Below are positions 9,458 through 17,217 of a stretch of DNA of 64,000 nucleotides, piece by piece. The DNA lies in NCBI RefSeq assembly GCF_016458305.1, contig NZ_JAEMHL010000012.1:47778-111777 (forward strand), read 5' to 3'. A model generated the notes under the pieces. It made no database searches and had not been told where the DNA came from. It worked only from the letters and a program-made list of their open reading frames with translations. How positions within the stretch are numbered: position 1 is the stretch's first letter; the number at the start of each line of letters is the position of its first letter. This DNA comes from Geomonas anaerohicana. GTDB lineage: Bacteria > Desulfobacterota > Desulfuromonadia > Geobacterales > Geobacteraceae. The position numbers and the translations under genes were made by a program.

Positions 9458-10564
9458 TTACTGGTGAGAGATCTTAATCAACTGGTCGGCCAGAATAACA
9501 GACCCTGTCGAAGTGGCGTCTCCCATGAGAGAAAATGATTTTTGAATCATCTTCTGCATTGCCTCGGGAGAGGCCATCACGTTCCTTATCGCTGCCGCTA
9601 CATCTGCTGCGCTGATGTCTTCATACCACCCCAGGTTCAGAGTGGCGCCCCTATGACCGACGGCAGTGGTGGTCGCGGCCTGGTTGTCGGCGACGATGAG
9701 GGTGATGGAGGGGAGACCGAGAAAGCATCTCTCCCAGGTGGTGCTGCCGCCGGCACCGATGGCCAGATCGGCTGCGGCCATCATCTGGGCCATGTTGTTC
9801 ACGTTGCAGTGGTACGAGACGCTAGGGAGCTCAGCACATAACTGCTGCAACTGCTCCCGGTGCGGATTGGCCCCACCGACAACGACATCGACCGCTATAT
9901 CGTTGCGGCCTATCATCCGCCACGCCTCCAGGGCCTTCGCGGTCTCGTTACTGGCATCGCCGCCGCCAAAGGTGATCAGGATGCGCTTCACGGAGCCGTC
10001 TCGCTCCCGCAAAGAGCGACGTGCCTGCACAAACTCATCACGTAACAAGGCATAACGAGGTCCGAGAAACTTGGTGCAATGCTCCGGCACGAGACCGTCG
10101 TAGCGTGATTCCATGTTCTCGTAGAGGTTCTGGTCGAGAAGCAGATCGCAGTCATGGCGGCGATTGGCGACATCGTCGATCACCATGATTTTCCCGACCA
10201 GCGGGCGCAAGGGCGTTTCCCATGATTCGTCCACACCGTAATGGTCAATGACCAGCCAGTCGACGTCCTGCTCCTGCCGCAGGATCTCGGCCGTCCGGGC
10301 AATGTCCGCCGGTACATCCAGGGCAAAGGGGACATCAGGAGTAGGATTCTGCTCTACTGGAATGCAGAACACGGCATACCCCGCGGCCTCGACATTGGCG
10401 GAGATGTTCCCAGGAAGATCGCGGCTGATAAAAGAGACCGCACACCCGCGCTCGCGCAATGCGGCTGCCAGGGTGAGGCAGCGCATGACGTGGCCGGCAC
10501 CTATGTCCACTGAGGAGTCAGCCCTGAAGACAACCTTCAAGGTTTTGCTCGATAGGCCGGACAT
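9458..10564 (-). CDS. pseG: PseG-like UDP-2,4-diacetamido-2,4,6-trideoxy-altropyranose hydrolase
   Basis: 368 residues from the ATG at 10564; a longer frame to 10636 adds residues unlike the family and overlaps the upstream gene, so the shorter start is preferred. The N-terminus VVFRADSSVDIGAGHVMRCLTLAAAL is the PseG signature with the catalytic His, and a MurG-like C-terminal domain has FGGGDASNE and GAGGSTTWERCFLGLP. PseG releases UDP during pseudaminic acid synthesis. Other pse genes (pseB, C, F, H, I) are not in the window, so they are elsewhere or the enzyme serves a related amino-sugar. Its start follows the regulator stop by one base. Confidence 0.82.
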   Translation of the reverse strand: MSGLSSKTLKVVFRADSSVDIGAGHVMRCLTLAAALRERGCAVSFISRDLPGNISANVEAAGYAVFCIPVEQNPTPDVPFALDVPADIARTAEILRQEQDVDWLVIDHYGVDESWETPLRPLVGKIMVIDDVANRRHDCDLLLDQNLYENMESRYDGLVPEHCTKFLGPRYALLRDEFVQARRSLRERDGSVKRILITFGGGDASNETAKALEAWRMIGRNDIAVDVVVGGANPHREQLQQLCAELPSVSYHCNVNNMAQMMAAADLAIGAGGSTTWERCFLGLPSITLIVADNQAATTTAVGHRGATLNLGWYEDISAADVAAAIRNVMASPEAMQKMIQKSFSLMGDATSTGSVILADQLIKISHQ

Positions 10565-10565
10565 C

Positions 10566-11171
10566 TCAGCTCCGCCCCGCCTGGTGGATCCGTTCGGGTT
10601 CCACTCCCATGCGCAGCAGTTCATCGCGCAGTGCATCGCCGCGCTTCATGGAAGTGATCACGATGTTGTGGTTGCCGGACAAGAGACCGATCGCCGGAGT
10701 TACTACCGACTTGTCGAAGAACTTGCGCCCTGCCGCTTCGGCGTCCATCGCCACCGTCAATTCCATTCCCGCTTCTTTTAAGGAGAGATAGGCGATCTCG
10801 GCGACTTCGTCGATGCCGCAGAAGGCGACCTGCTTGACGCCGTGCGCCGACATGGACTTGAACAGCTTCAGGTAATCCTGACGGGCAACCGTGTAGAGGC
10901 CGGAGAAGTAGCTCAGGTGCTGATAGGCAAGGCGACTTTTTTCGGCGAAGCCTTTGGGAGTGAGGAGGTAGGCGTAGCGATTTTTGGGGAAGTTGTTGAC
11001 CCGGACGAACCCTTTGGCTACCAGGTTCTTCAGGTAGGAGTTGACCAGCCCCAAGGCGATGCCGAGACGTTTCGCCAGCTCGCGTTGCGAGAGCTGCTGA
11101 TCACCGGAGATCTCCGAGAGAAGGAGAAAAGAGCGATAAGTATCTAAAACCTTTTCATCGTCACCGTTCAT
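10566..11171 (-). CDS. EPS-associated winged-helix (MarR-type) regulator with extra C-terminal domain
   Basis: 201 residues from the ATG at 11171 (a longer frame to 11207 adds an unlikely leader). Residues about 1-85 form a winged helix: SQRELAKRLGIALGLVNSYLKNLVAKGFVRV, then YLLTPKGFAEK, as in the MarR-type regulators found with exopolysaccharide clusters. The rest, including QVAFCGIDEVAEIAYLSLKEAG and NHNIVITSMKRGDALRDEL, looks like a small Rossmann-like alpha/beta domain that may sense a ligand or act as a redox/nucleotide sensor. It is the first gene of the minus-strand polysaccharide operon and the adjacent upstream region holds the 20-bp repeat array, so autoregulation of the locus is plausible. 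Confidence 0.75.
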   Translation of the reverse strand: MNGDDEKVLDTYRSFLLLSEISGDQQLSQRELAKRLGIALGLVNSYLKNLVAKGFVRVNNFPKNRYAYLLTPKGFAEKSRLAYQHLSYFSGLYTVARQDYLKLFKSMSAHGVKQVAFCGIDEVAEIAYLSLKEAGMELTVAMDAEAAGRKFFDKSVVTPAIGLLSGNHNIVITSMKRGDALRDELLRMGVEPERIHQAGRS

Positions 11172-11841
11172 GAGCTGAACAGTAGTACAAAGTAAAATTG
11201 TTGGCAAGAGAAAATCAGATAACCATAAGGAAACAGCAAAAACGGTGAACGGCCATGCAGTTCAACAGACCCTTCCTGTTTTGGGCCCGCGCCCGCTGCA
11301 CCAACACGTGCCATCCCGAACCGAAAGGGCTCGTCCCGTAAAAGAAGAAGTTGCCCTAGGGAAAATGGGCGAATGGAAGGACAATCGCTCCGATCTCGGG
11401 GAAATCCCCTTGATTGAAAAATCTATCGTGGATTCGCAAACCTCGGTCCCAAATGGCTGGTTTAAAAAAAAATATGTCGTATTTCAAAAAAATCCGGCGC
11501 ATTTCAAAAAAATAAGCCCGATCTGAGAAAAATATGTCGTATTTCAAAAAAATCCGGCGCATTTCAAAAAAATAAGCCCGATCTGAGAAAAATAGGTCCG
11601 GTTTCAAAAAAATAAGACCGATTTGGAATTTAAATCGTCAAATCTGAGCGAGATGCGTCGATTTAAAATTCAAATCGTCAATCCTGAGCGAGATGCGTCG
11701 AATTGAAATTCAAATCGTCGATCCTGAGCGAGATGCGTCGAATTGAAATTCAAATCGTCGATCCTGAGCGAGATTCGTTGAATTGAAATTCAAAACGTCG
11801 ATCCTGAGCGAGATTCGTCGAATCCCAAACCGCACGCGTCC
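11172..11841. other. 670-bp intergenic region upstream of the polysaccharide operon
   Basis: No convincing gene. The stretch next to the regulator (11172-11460) is unstructured apart from degenerate repeat units from about 11381. The remainder is the phased repeat array described separately. Short frames here on both strands are repeat artefacts. Any promoter for the minus-strand operon must lie here; only a weak TTGCCA-like box is seen near 11200. Confidence 0.6.
11465..11824. repeat. 20-bp phased tandem array (two sub-arrays, about 18 units)
   Basis: From 11465 to about 11620 the units are 20 bp with an A7 tract, such as AAAAAAATCCGGCGCATTTC; three units form a 60-bp period that is repeated exactly once. 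From about 11621 to 11824 two alternating 20-bp units (GAAATTCAAATCGTCGATCC-like and TGAGCGAGATGCGTCGAATT-like) give a 40-bp period. The CG-containing core falls every 20 bp across both sub-arrays, so the phase is continuous even though the sequence changes. Degenerate units may extend back to about 11381. No spacers, so it is not a CRISPR. Confidence 0.9.
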
Positions 11842-13023
11842 TTACCCGATATGGGATCTCAGCATCCGGTAAATACCGGCAAGTTCTTTGCCGCGGGCTT
11901 GCCAGGAATGCAGCTTGACTGCGCGCTCGCGGCCTTCGGCTCCGAGGTCTTCACGGAGTTCATGGTCGCCGGCCAGCCGGCCGATGGCTCCGGCCAGATC
12001 TGCGGCATCGCCAAACTTCGCATAAAGGGCGGCATCTCCGAGGATCTCTCGGTTGACGGGGGTGTCGAATACGACGGTGGGGAGACCGCAGGCAATGTAG
12101 TTGAAGAGCTTGCCGTTGGCTTCGGTGAGGGAAACTTTGGGGGAGACGGCAAGATCGCCGGCACTGAGATACAGCGCCGCTTCGTCATACGGGATCCTGC
12201 CGGTGAAGGTGATGATGTCGGCAATACCCATCGCATCGGCCTTCTCACGATACTGCGCATCGGGAAAGCCCATGATGAGATAGTGGATCTTCGCCCCCTG
12301 CCCTTTCAGATACGCGGCCGCTTCGAGCAACAGATCCAATCCCTGATAGCTGTTCATCAGGCCGAGGTAGGCGACGACGGGACGCTTCTCTGGAAGCCCC
12401 AAACGTGCGCGGATCTCTGCTTTGGGCTGCGGGGCGAATACGTCGGTATCGACGCCGTCGATGAGGGCGCGCACCCGGTCCTTCGGAACTCCGTCTCTAA
12501 GAAGGAGGTCGACGGTAGGAGTGGCGCTGGTGACGATGAAGTCGGAACTGCGGTTGATCCAGCGCTCCAAAGTGGCGAAGAAGCGCTGCAAGAGGGAGCC
12601 GGGCTTGACGAAGCCGTGGTCGGTGATCTCGGCGGTGAGACTCCCCTGACAGTCGAACAGCATGGGAACGCGAATCAGCATTTTCAGGAAGGCACCGAAG
12701 AATGCGCCTTCGTGGAGATGAGCGTGGATCACGTGCGGCTTGAACTCGCGCGCAACCTTTAAGGCCTTGAGGAGGAGTTGCACGTCGAGGAAGGGCTTCA
12801 CCCAGGAAGGGCCGGCCTCCAGCTTTTTGTACCAGGAAAACCCGGCGATCCTTTCGGTACGCACGCCGGGGACGTCGCGCCCGATGTGGTAGGTGACCAG
12901 GCGCACATCCGCCCCGCAGGCAATGGCTGCCCGTGCTTCCTCGAGGATGCGGACGTGGCAGCCGCGGTCCGCGAAGAACGGGGTCGGCGCCAGCACCAGT
13001 ACGCGGAGCGCGGTGTCAGACAA
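11842..13023 (-). CDS. Glycosyltransferase family 4 (GT-B)
   Basis: 393 residues, TTG start overlapping the stop of the upstream GT2 gene by eight bases. The N-terminal RVLVLAPTPFFADRGCHVRILEEA is the acceptor domain of GT4 enzymes. The C-terminal donor domain has VAYLGLMNSYQGLDLLLEA and, near residue 300, SLTEANGKLFNYIACGLPTVVFDTPVNREI, a variant of the EX7E region. It probably works with the two neighbouring GT2 proteins on a lipid-linked glycan. The array at 11465-11824 separates it from the regulator-led operon. Confidence 0.85.
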   Translation of the reverse strand: MSDTALRVLVLAPTPFFADRGCHVRILEEARAAIACGADVRLVTYHIGRDVPGVRTERIAGFSWYKKLEAGPSWVKPFLDVQLLLKALKVAREFKPHVIHAHLHEGAFFGAFLKMLIRVPMLFDCQGSLTAEITDHGFVKPGSLLQRFFATLERWINRSSDFIVTSATPTVDLLLRDGVPKDRVRALIDGVDTDVFAPQPKAEIRARLGLPEKRPVVAYLGLMNSYQGLDLLLEAAAYLKGQGAKIHYLIMGFPDAQYREKADAMGIADIITFTGRIPYDEAALYLSAGDLAVSPKVSLTEANGKLFNYIACGLPTVVFDTPVNREILGDAALYAKFGDAADLAGAIGRLAGDHELREDLGAEGRERAVKLHSWQARGKELAGIYRMLRSHIG

Positions 13024-13966
13024 AGTTGATCTTTTCCTTGATGTTGTAGATCGGTTTCCCCTGCGCCTCGTAGTAGGTGCGGGCGCTCAATTCCGCCAGC
13101 AGCCCCAGCACGATGAACTGGACCCCCATGAAGAGCAGGAACGCGGTCAGAATCAACAGGGGGTTCCTGTTCATGCTGGTGTTCTCGAACAACTTCATGT
13201 AGACGGTGACGGCGCCGCTCAGGAAACCTGCACACAGCGTGTAGATGCCCCAGCGGCCGAAGAGCTGTATCGGCTTGGTCGAATAGCTCAGCAGAAACTT
13301 GACGGTCATCAGGTCGAGGATCACCTTCATGGTGCGGGAGATGCCGTACTTGCTCTTGCCGTGCAGCCTTTCGTGGTGGCGGACCGGCATCTCGGTGACC
13401 CGGGCGCCGACCTGGTGTGCGAGCGCCGGGACGAAGCGGTGCATCTCGCCGTACAGGTTGACGTCGTCGAGCACCTCGCGCCGGTAGGCTTTCAAGGTGC
13501 AGCCGTAGTCGTGCAGGTGTACGCCGGTCATCTTGGAGATGATCGAGTTGGCCAGGATGGAGGGAAGCTTGCGGTTGACGAAGGTGTCCTTGCGGTCCTT
13601 GCGCCACCCGGACACGACGTCGTACCCCTCGTCGATGCGGTTTAGAAGCAGCGGGATGTCGAGCGGATCGTTCTGCAGGTCGCCGTCCATCGGGATCACC
13701 ACCCGGCCGCTGGCGGAATCGAAGCCGGCGGCCATGGCGGCGGTCTGGCCGAAGTTGCGGCGCAGGCGGATCACCTTGACCCGGTCATCCTTGGAGGAGA
13801 GGCGCTTCAACGCCGGGTATGAGTTGTCGGAGGAACCGTCATCAACCAGGATCAGTTCATATTCCAGCCCGGTGTCGATGAGTGCCTCACTGATGCGCTC
13901 GTGCAGGATCGGGATGTTGTCTTCCTCGTTGTAAATGGGAACTACTATGCTCAGGTCCACTTTCAT
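13016..13966 (-). CDS. GT2 polyprenol-phosphate sugar transferase (DPM1/ArnC/GtrB-like)
   Basis: 316 residues from the ATG at 13966 (MKVDLSIVVPIYNEEDN), preferred over 13987 because it begins at the conserved GT-A strand and has GAGG just upstream. The motifs are LILVDDGSSDNS, PMDGDLQNDP (the DXD region) and LRRNFGQTAAMAAGFD, all typical of dolichyl/undecaprenyl-phosphate glycosyltransferases. Two hydrophobic C-terminal segments (about residues 230-255 and 265-295) anchor it as in GtrB/ArnC proteins. It likely loads a sugar onto undecaprenyl phosphate for use by a periplasmic glycosyltransferase, of which the GT39 protein at 46820 is one candidate elsewhere in the window. Confidence 0.85.
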   Translation of the reverse strand: MKVDLSIVVPIYNEEDNIPILHERISEALIDTGLEYELILVDDGSSDNSYPALKRLSSKDDRVKVIRLRRNFGQTAAMAAGFDSASGRVVIPMDGDLQNDPLDIPLLLNRIDEGYDVVSGWRKDRKDTFVNRKLPSILANSIISKMTGVHLHDYGCTLKAYRREVLDDVNLYGEMHRFVPALAHQVGARVTEMPVRHHERLHGKSKYGISRTMKVILDLMTVKFLLSYSTKPIQLFGRWGIYTLCAGFLSGAVTVYMKLFENTSMNRNPLLILTAFLLFMGVQFIVLGLLAELSARTYYEAQGKPIYNIKEKINFV

Positions 13967-13983
13967 CTCCCTCAACACACAGA

Positions 13984-14096
13984 ACATGTTCTACGTTCTA
14001 CGTTCTATGTTCTACGTAAATTGCATTGCAGGTCTTCGCAACTGCCAAACAACCGTTCAACGTTCAACGTTCAACGTTCAATGTTCAACGTTCGAC
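13984..14096. repeat. Heptamer-like direct repeats (TTCTACG and TTCAACG)
   Basis: Two clusters of 7-bp direct repeats: TTCTACG/TTCTATG at 13984-14016 and TTCAACG/TTCAATG at 14052-14096. Both are followed by an inverted set, GTTGAAC repeats, at about 14199-14230 inside the 3' end of the next gene. The two halves could form a long hairpin across the intergenic region. Confidence 0.85.
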
Positions 14097-14158
14097 ACGG
14101 TCAACCGTCTTCGCTTCAATTGCTCCGTGACGGCTAGATCAGTAACCCGTTATTTAGG

Positions 14159-15211
14159 TCACACGCCGCCGGGATGCCCCCCCGAAATCGGAGGATCGCC
14201 GTTAACGTTGAACGTTGAACGTTGAACGGCATCACCGCCAGGTTGAACGGCATCACCGCCAAAGGCCTTGACCCGGCGCACTTCGACGTCCCAGTGGGCC
14301 TGCTTGCCGCCGCGGTAACGGGGGCTGATCAGACCGCGGATGACACCGGCGCCGTAGACCAGGTGCAGCGTCGGGTACACCAGCAAAAGCCAGGGGAAGA
14401 GCGCTCCATCCTTGCCTACCAGGGCGCCCTGCAACGACGCCAGCAGCACGATGACAAGGTACGCCAACAGCGGCAAAGCCAAAAGCGGCGTACCGAGTAT
14501 CAGCAACGGCACCAGCAACGCGTACACCAGGAACAGCGAAGGCGCCAGCGTGATCGGCTTCAGCGTCCCGGCAATCAGGGTTTGCTCGCCACGGCCGCGC
14601 CCGTAGCCGTACATCTGCCGGACGTAGGCACGGAAGGTGCGGCGCTGGCTGCGCTGCACCGCAAGATCGGGATCGTGCACCAACAGGTGCCCTTCCTGCT
14701 GCAGCCGGTCCATCAGCTCGTTTTCCTCGTTGGGATAGAGCCGCTCGTCCAAACCCTCGTGCGCCAGGAAGATCTCACGACGAAAGCTCAGGTTGCACAG
14801 GATCAATTCGCTGTCGCTGCTGTAGCGGGCCGAGCCGGACTTCCGGTAGCGATTGCGCACCCCGCCGCCACCGACCGCGGAGGAAAAAGCAATGCCGATG
14901 GCGCGCTGCAGGGGGGAATCGGTTGTCGGGGTGATCGACGGACCGCCCACGGCGGCGACGTTCTGCTCACGGTAATGCCCCGCGGCACGGTCGAGGAAGT
15001 CGGGCGCTACGGCGGAATCATCGTCCAGGAAATAGAGGACATCGCCCTGGGCCTCGCGCGCCGCCGTGTTCCTCTGCACGCTGGGCTGACAGCCGTAGGC
15101 AACCAGCACCTCGAAGAGGTCAGCGGGATAGCTCACCCGCGAGAGCCCCGCAAGCGCGCGCACCTCGCCCCCCGGCTTGACCGGGATTATGACGGAAAAT
15201 TTCGGCTGCAT
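14159..15211 (-). CDS. Glycosyltransferase family 2 with C-terminal membrane segments
   Basis: 350 residues. The N-terminal FSVIIPVKPGGEVRALAGL leads a GT-A domain; YFLDDDSAVAPDFLD holds the DXD-type motif and LDERLYPNEENELMDRL the acceptor/base region seen in membrane GT2 proteins. Three hydrophobic stretches (about residues 225-280) follow. The last about 30 residues (AVQPGGDAVQ, then RSTFNVNGDPP) are encoded by intergenic-type repeats (14162-14260), so the original C-terminus has probably been replaced or extended. Function: transfer of a sugar in surface-glycan assembly. Confidence 0.8.
   Translation of the reverse strand: MQPKFSVIIPVKPGGEVRALAGLSRVSYPADLFEVLVAYGCQPSVQRNTAAREAQGDVLYFLDDDSAVAPDFLDRAAGHYREQNVAAVGGPSITPTTDSPLQRAIGIAFSSAVGGGGVRNRYRKSGSARYSSDSELILCNLSFRREIFLAHEGLDERLYPNEENELMDRLQQEGHLLVHDPDLAVQRSQRRTFRAYVRQMYGYGRGRGEQTLIAGTLKPITLAPSLFLVYALLVPLLILGTPLLALPLLAYLVIVLLASLQGALVGKDGALFPWLLLVYPTLHLVYGAGVIRGLISPRYRGGKQAHWDVEVRRVKAFGGDAVQPGGDAVQRSTFNVNGDPPISGGHPGGV
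14199..14261. repeat. GTTGAAC repeats and a 20-bp tandem at the 3' end of a GT2 gene
   Basis: GTTGAAC heptamers run to about 14230, then the 20-mer GGTTGAACGGCATCACCGCC occurs about twice in tandem. The heptamers are the inverted complement of those at 14052-14096. The repeats are in frame in the gene at 14159-15211 and encode its odd tail. Confidence 0.8.
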
Positions 15212-15274
15212 CAGGAAACCTGCAGGTCGACAGGAAGGGCGGTGTGGCCTGGGTGGGGAGGCGTCGGAGGTTGG

Positions 15275-16276
15275 CTACTGCTGTTCAATGGCTTTCACCC
15301 TGTCGTAGCGCAAGGTCCTGTGGCAGCCCACGGAACAGCCGCCGCCGGTAGCGGTGGCCTCGAAGCGGATCGGGATCTCCCAGGTGCCAAAACCTTCCGT
15401 CTTGGGATAGATCAGGCGCTCCTGCACTTCCGCATGCGGGTTGTGACAGATCCTGCAGGAACGGGCCTTGGTCTTGTTGACGTGGACCGCGTGCAGGTTG
15501 CGCTCGCCGTTTCTGAACTTGGTGAACCGGTCGGTCTTCTCCTCCGCGGCAAGTTTCGGGTCGTGGCAGCGGAAGCAGATCGGGAACGCGTCGTAGCTGA
15601 AAGGCTTGTACAGGACGGTCGGGTAGTCGTCCTTGAGGAGCTTGCGGTAGGGACCGCCGTGGATCTGGTGGCAGTTGACGCAGTCGCCGTTGCGCACCGG
15701 CTGGTGCACTGATTTGCCCATGGCGAGTTTCCGGTCATGGCACATGAAGCAGAGTTCGGAACCGGGCTTTCTGAGCAGGGACTTGCTTTCGGACTGGTGC
15801 GCATCGTGGCAGGCGAGGCAGTCGCCGTCGGCCACCGGCTTGTGCGTGAAGGCACCGGTAAAGTGATCCTGGGGATGGCAGCGGAAACAAAGCGTAGGGG
15901 AAGGATCCTTCAGAAGCGACTTCACCTCGGCGCTGTGCGCCATGTGACAGTTGGTGCACTGCCCGAGCCCCACCGGCTTGTGCAGCACCGGCTTCTGGAC
16001 CAGGCGGCCGTGGCAGGTGGCGCAGAGCTTGTCCTTGGGAACCTTGAACCCCATGCTGTCCTTGCCCATGGGGTGGTTGTCGTTGAACTGCTGGTGGCAG
16101 TCGAGGCAACGACCGGTGGCGACCGGCTTATGCGGCACACTCCCACGGATCAGATCCTTGTGACAGATGCTGCACTTGAACGGCTCGGCGAGGGCGTCAC
16201 CCGGAGTGAGGGTGACGCCGACGCAGAGCAGATACAGAGCTACTGCCAAAGGATAGACCACGAGGGAGTGTCGCAT
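15275..16276 (-). CDS. Exported multiheme cytochrome c, 10 CXXCH plus one CX3CH
   Basis: 333 residues with an N-terminal signal peptide (hydrophobic residues about 7-25, then ALAEPFKC). Ten CXXCH motifs are spaced in doubled fashion (CSICH, CLDCH, CATCH, CTNCH, CFRCH, CLACH, CFMCH, CVNCH, CFRCH, CRICH), matching the doubled-CXXCH domain family. Near the C-terminus is CSVGCH, a CX3CH site (15320-15337) that could bind an eleventh heme. Distal histidines occur before many motifs (VPHKPV, LHKPV, THKPV repeats). It is the last gene of a minus-strand set with CcsA and ResB, suggesting a periplasmic electron carrier matured by its neighbours. Confidence 0.88.
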   Translation of the reverse strand: MRHSLVVYPLAVALYLLCVGVTLTPGDALAEPFKCSICHKDLIRGSVPHKPVATGRCLDCHQQFNDNHPMGKDSMGFKVPKDKLCATCHGRLVQKPVLHKPVGLGQCTNCHMAHSAEVKSLLKDPSPTLCFRCHPQDHFTGAFTHKPVADGDCLACHDAHQSESKSLLRKPGSELCFMCHDRKLAMGKSVHQPVRNGDCVNCHQIHGGPYRKLLKDDYPTVLYKPFSYDAFPICFRCHDPKLAAEEKTDRFTKFRNGERNLHAVHVNKTKARSCRICHNPHAEVQERLIYPKTEGFGTWEIPIRFEATATGGGCSVGCHRTLRYDRVKAIEQQ

Positions 16277-16300
16277 CGATCGGATTACCTTTTCAGGGGA

Positions 16301-17149
16301 CTACTTCCCGTAGCTGTGCAGACCGGAAAGGAAGAGGTTGACCCCCAGGTAGCAGAAGATGGTGGCGGCGAAGCCGATCACGGAAAGGATGGCCGCACGA
16401 CGCCCGACCCAGCCGCGGGTGATGCGGGCATGGAGGAACGCGGCGTAGACGAACCACACGATCAGGGACCAGGTCTCCTTCGGGTCCCAGCTCCAGTAGG
16501 TGCCCCAGGCATAGTTGGCCCAGGCGGCTCCGGTGATGATGCCGAGGGAGAGCAGCGGGAAGCCGATCATGATCGCCTTGTAGTTCAGGTCGTCCAGGAT
16601 CCTGATGGACGGGAACATGGAGAGCAGGCCGCCCGCCTGGACGTCGGCGCCACCTTTTTCCATGGACTCGCGGATCAGGTACATGATCGAGATGCCGCAG
16701 GCGACCGCGAAGGCGGCATAGCCCAGGAAGCAGGTGATGACGTGGTACATGAGCCAGTTACTCTGCAGCGCGGGGACCAGCGGCTCGATGCCGCTGTCGA
16801 GGCCGAGCTGCGCCCAGGCCATACCGAACAGCGCGAACGGAATGACGAAGAAGCCGATGGCGCGGTACTTGTACTTGAAGTCGATGATGAGGAAGATGAG
16901 GACGATGGTCCAGGAGAAGAAGACCACGGACTCGAACAGGTTGGACAGCGGCGCGTGGCCGTGCCCCTGGTCGTAGGATTCCTTCCAGCGCAGCCCGATG
17001 GCGGCGGTCTGAACCAGGAAACCGAAAAGAGCGGCATAAGTACCGGTAAGCCCCACAGCCTTGTTGCGCGAGGCGAGGAATGCAAAGAATATACAGGTGG
17101 AGACCATGTAGATGACCATGGTCACGTTGAAAAGCATAGAACTGGACAT
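16301..17149 (-). CDS. ccsA: Cytochrome c biogenesis protein CcsA (system II heme handler; CcsB in some annotations)
   Basis: 282 residues from the ATG at 17149, which has GGAGG about 11 bases upstream; a frame to 17194 adds an implausible leader. About eight membrane segments are visible. The tryptophan-rich WWD region reads WGTYWSWDPKETWSLIVWFVYAAFLHARITRGW, the heme-presenting motif shared by CcsA, CcmC and CcmF. With ResB/CcsB it forms the cytochrome c synthase that exports heme and attaches it to CXXCH cysteines at the outer face of the membrane. It sits between resB and the 11-motif cytochrome gene. Confidence 0.9.
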   Translation of the reverse strand: MSSSMLFNVTMVIYMVSTCIFFAFLASRNKAVGLTGTYAALFGFLVQTAAIGLRWKESYDQGHGHAPLSNLFESVVFFSWTIVLIFLIIDFKYKYRAIGFFVIPFALFGMAWAQLGLDSGIEPLVPALQSNWLMYHVITCFLGYAAFAVACGISIMYLIRESMEKGGADVQAGGLLSMFPSIRILDDLNYKAIMIGFPLLSLGIITGAAWANYAWGTYWSWDPKETWSLIVWFVYAAFLHARITRGWVGRRAAILSVIGFAATIFCYLGVNLFLSGLHSYGK

Positions 17150-17217
17150 ATCGATATTACCCTCCGGACGTTCAGTTAGAGCGGCATGGGGCAAGCCCCG
17201 TTAAGGTTTTTATCCTT

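Noticed and set aside
10565..10636. Longer start for pseG
   Set aside because: The extra residues are unlike PseG and overlap the regulator gene; the ATG at 10564 begins near the conserved motif.
11356..11607. Minus-strand frame with repeated FFSDRAYFFEMRRIFLKYDI-like peptide
   Set aside because: Encoded by the 60-bp repeat period, no ribosome site, no homologue recognised.
11465..11824. CRISPR array
   Set aside because: Units follow each other without unique spacers and no cas gene is present.
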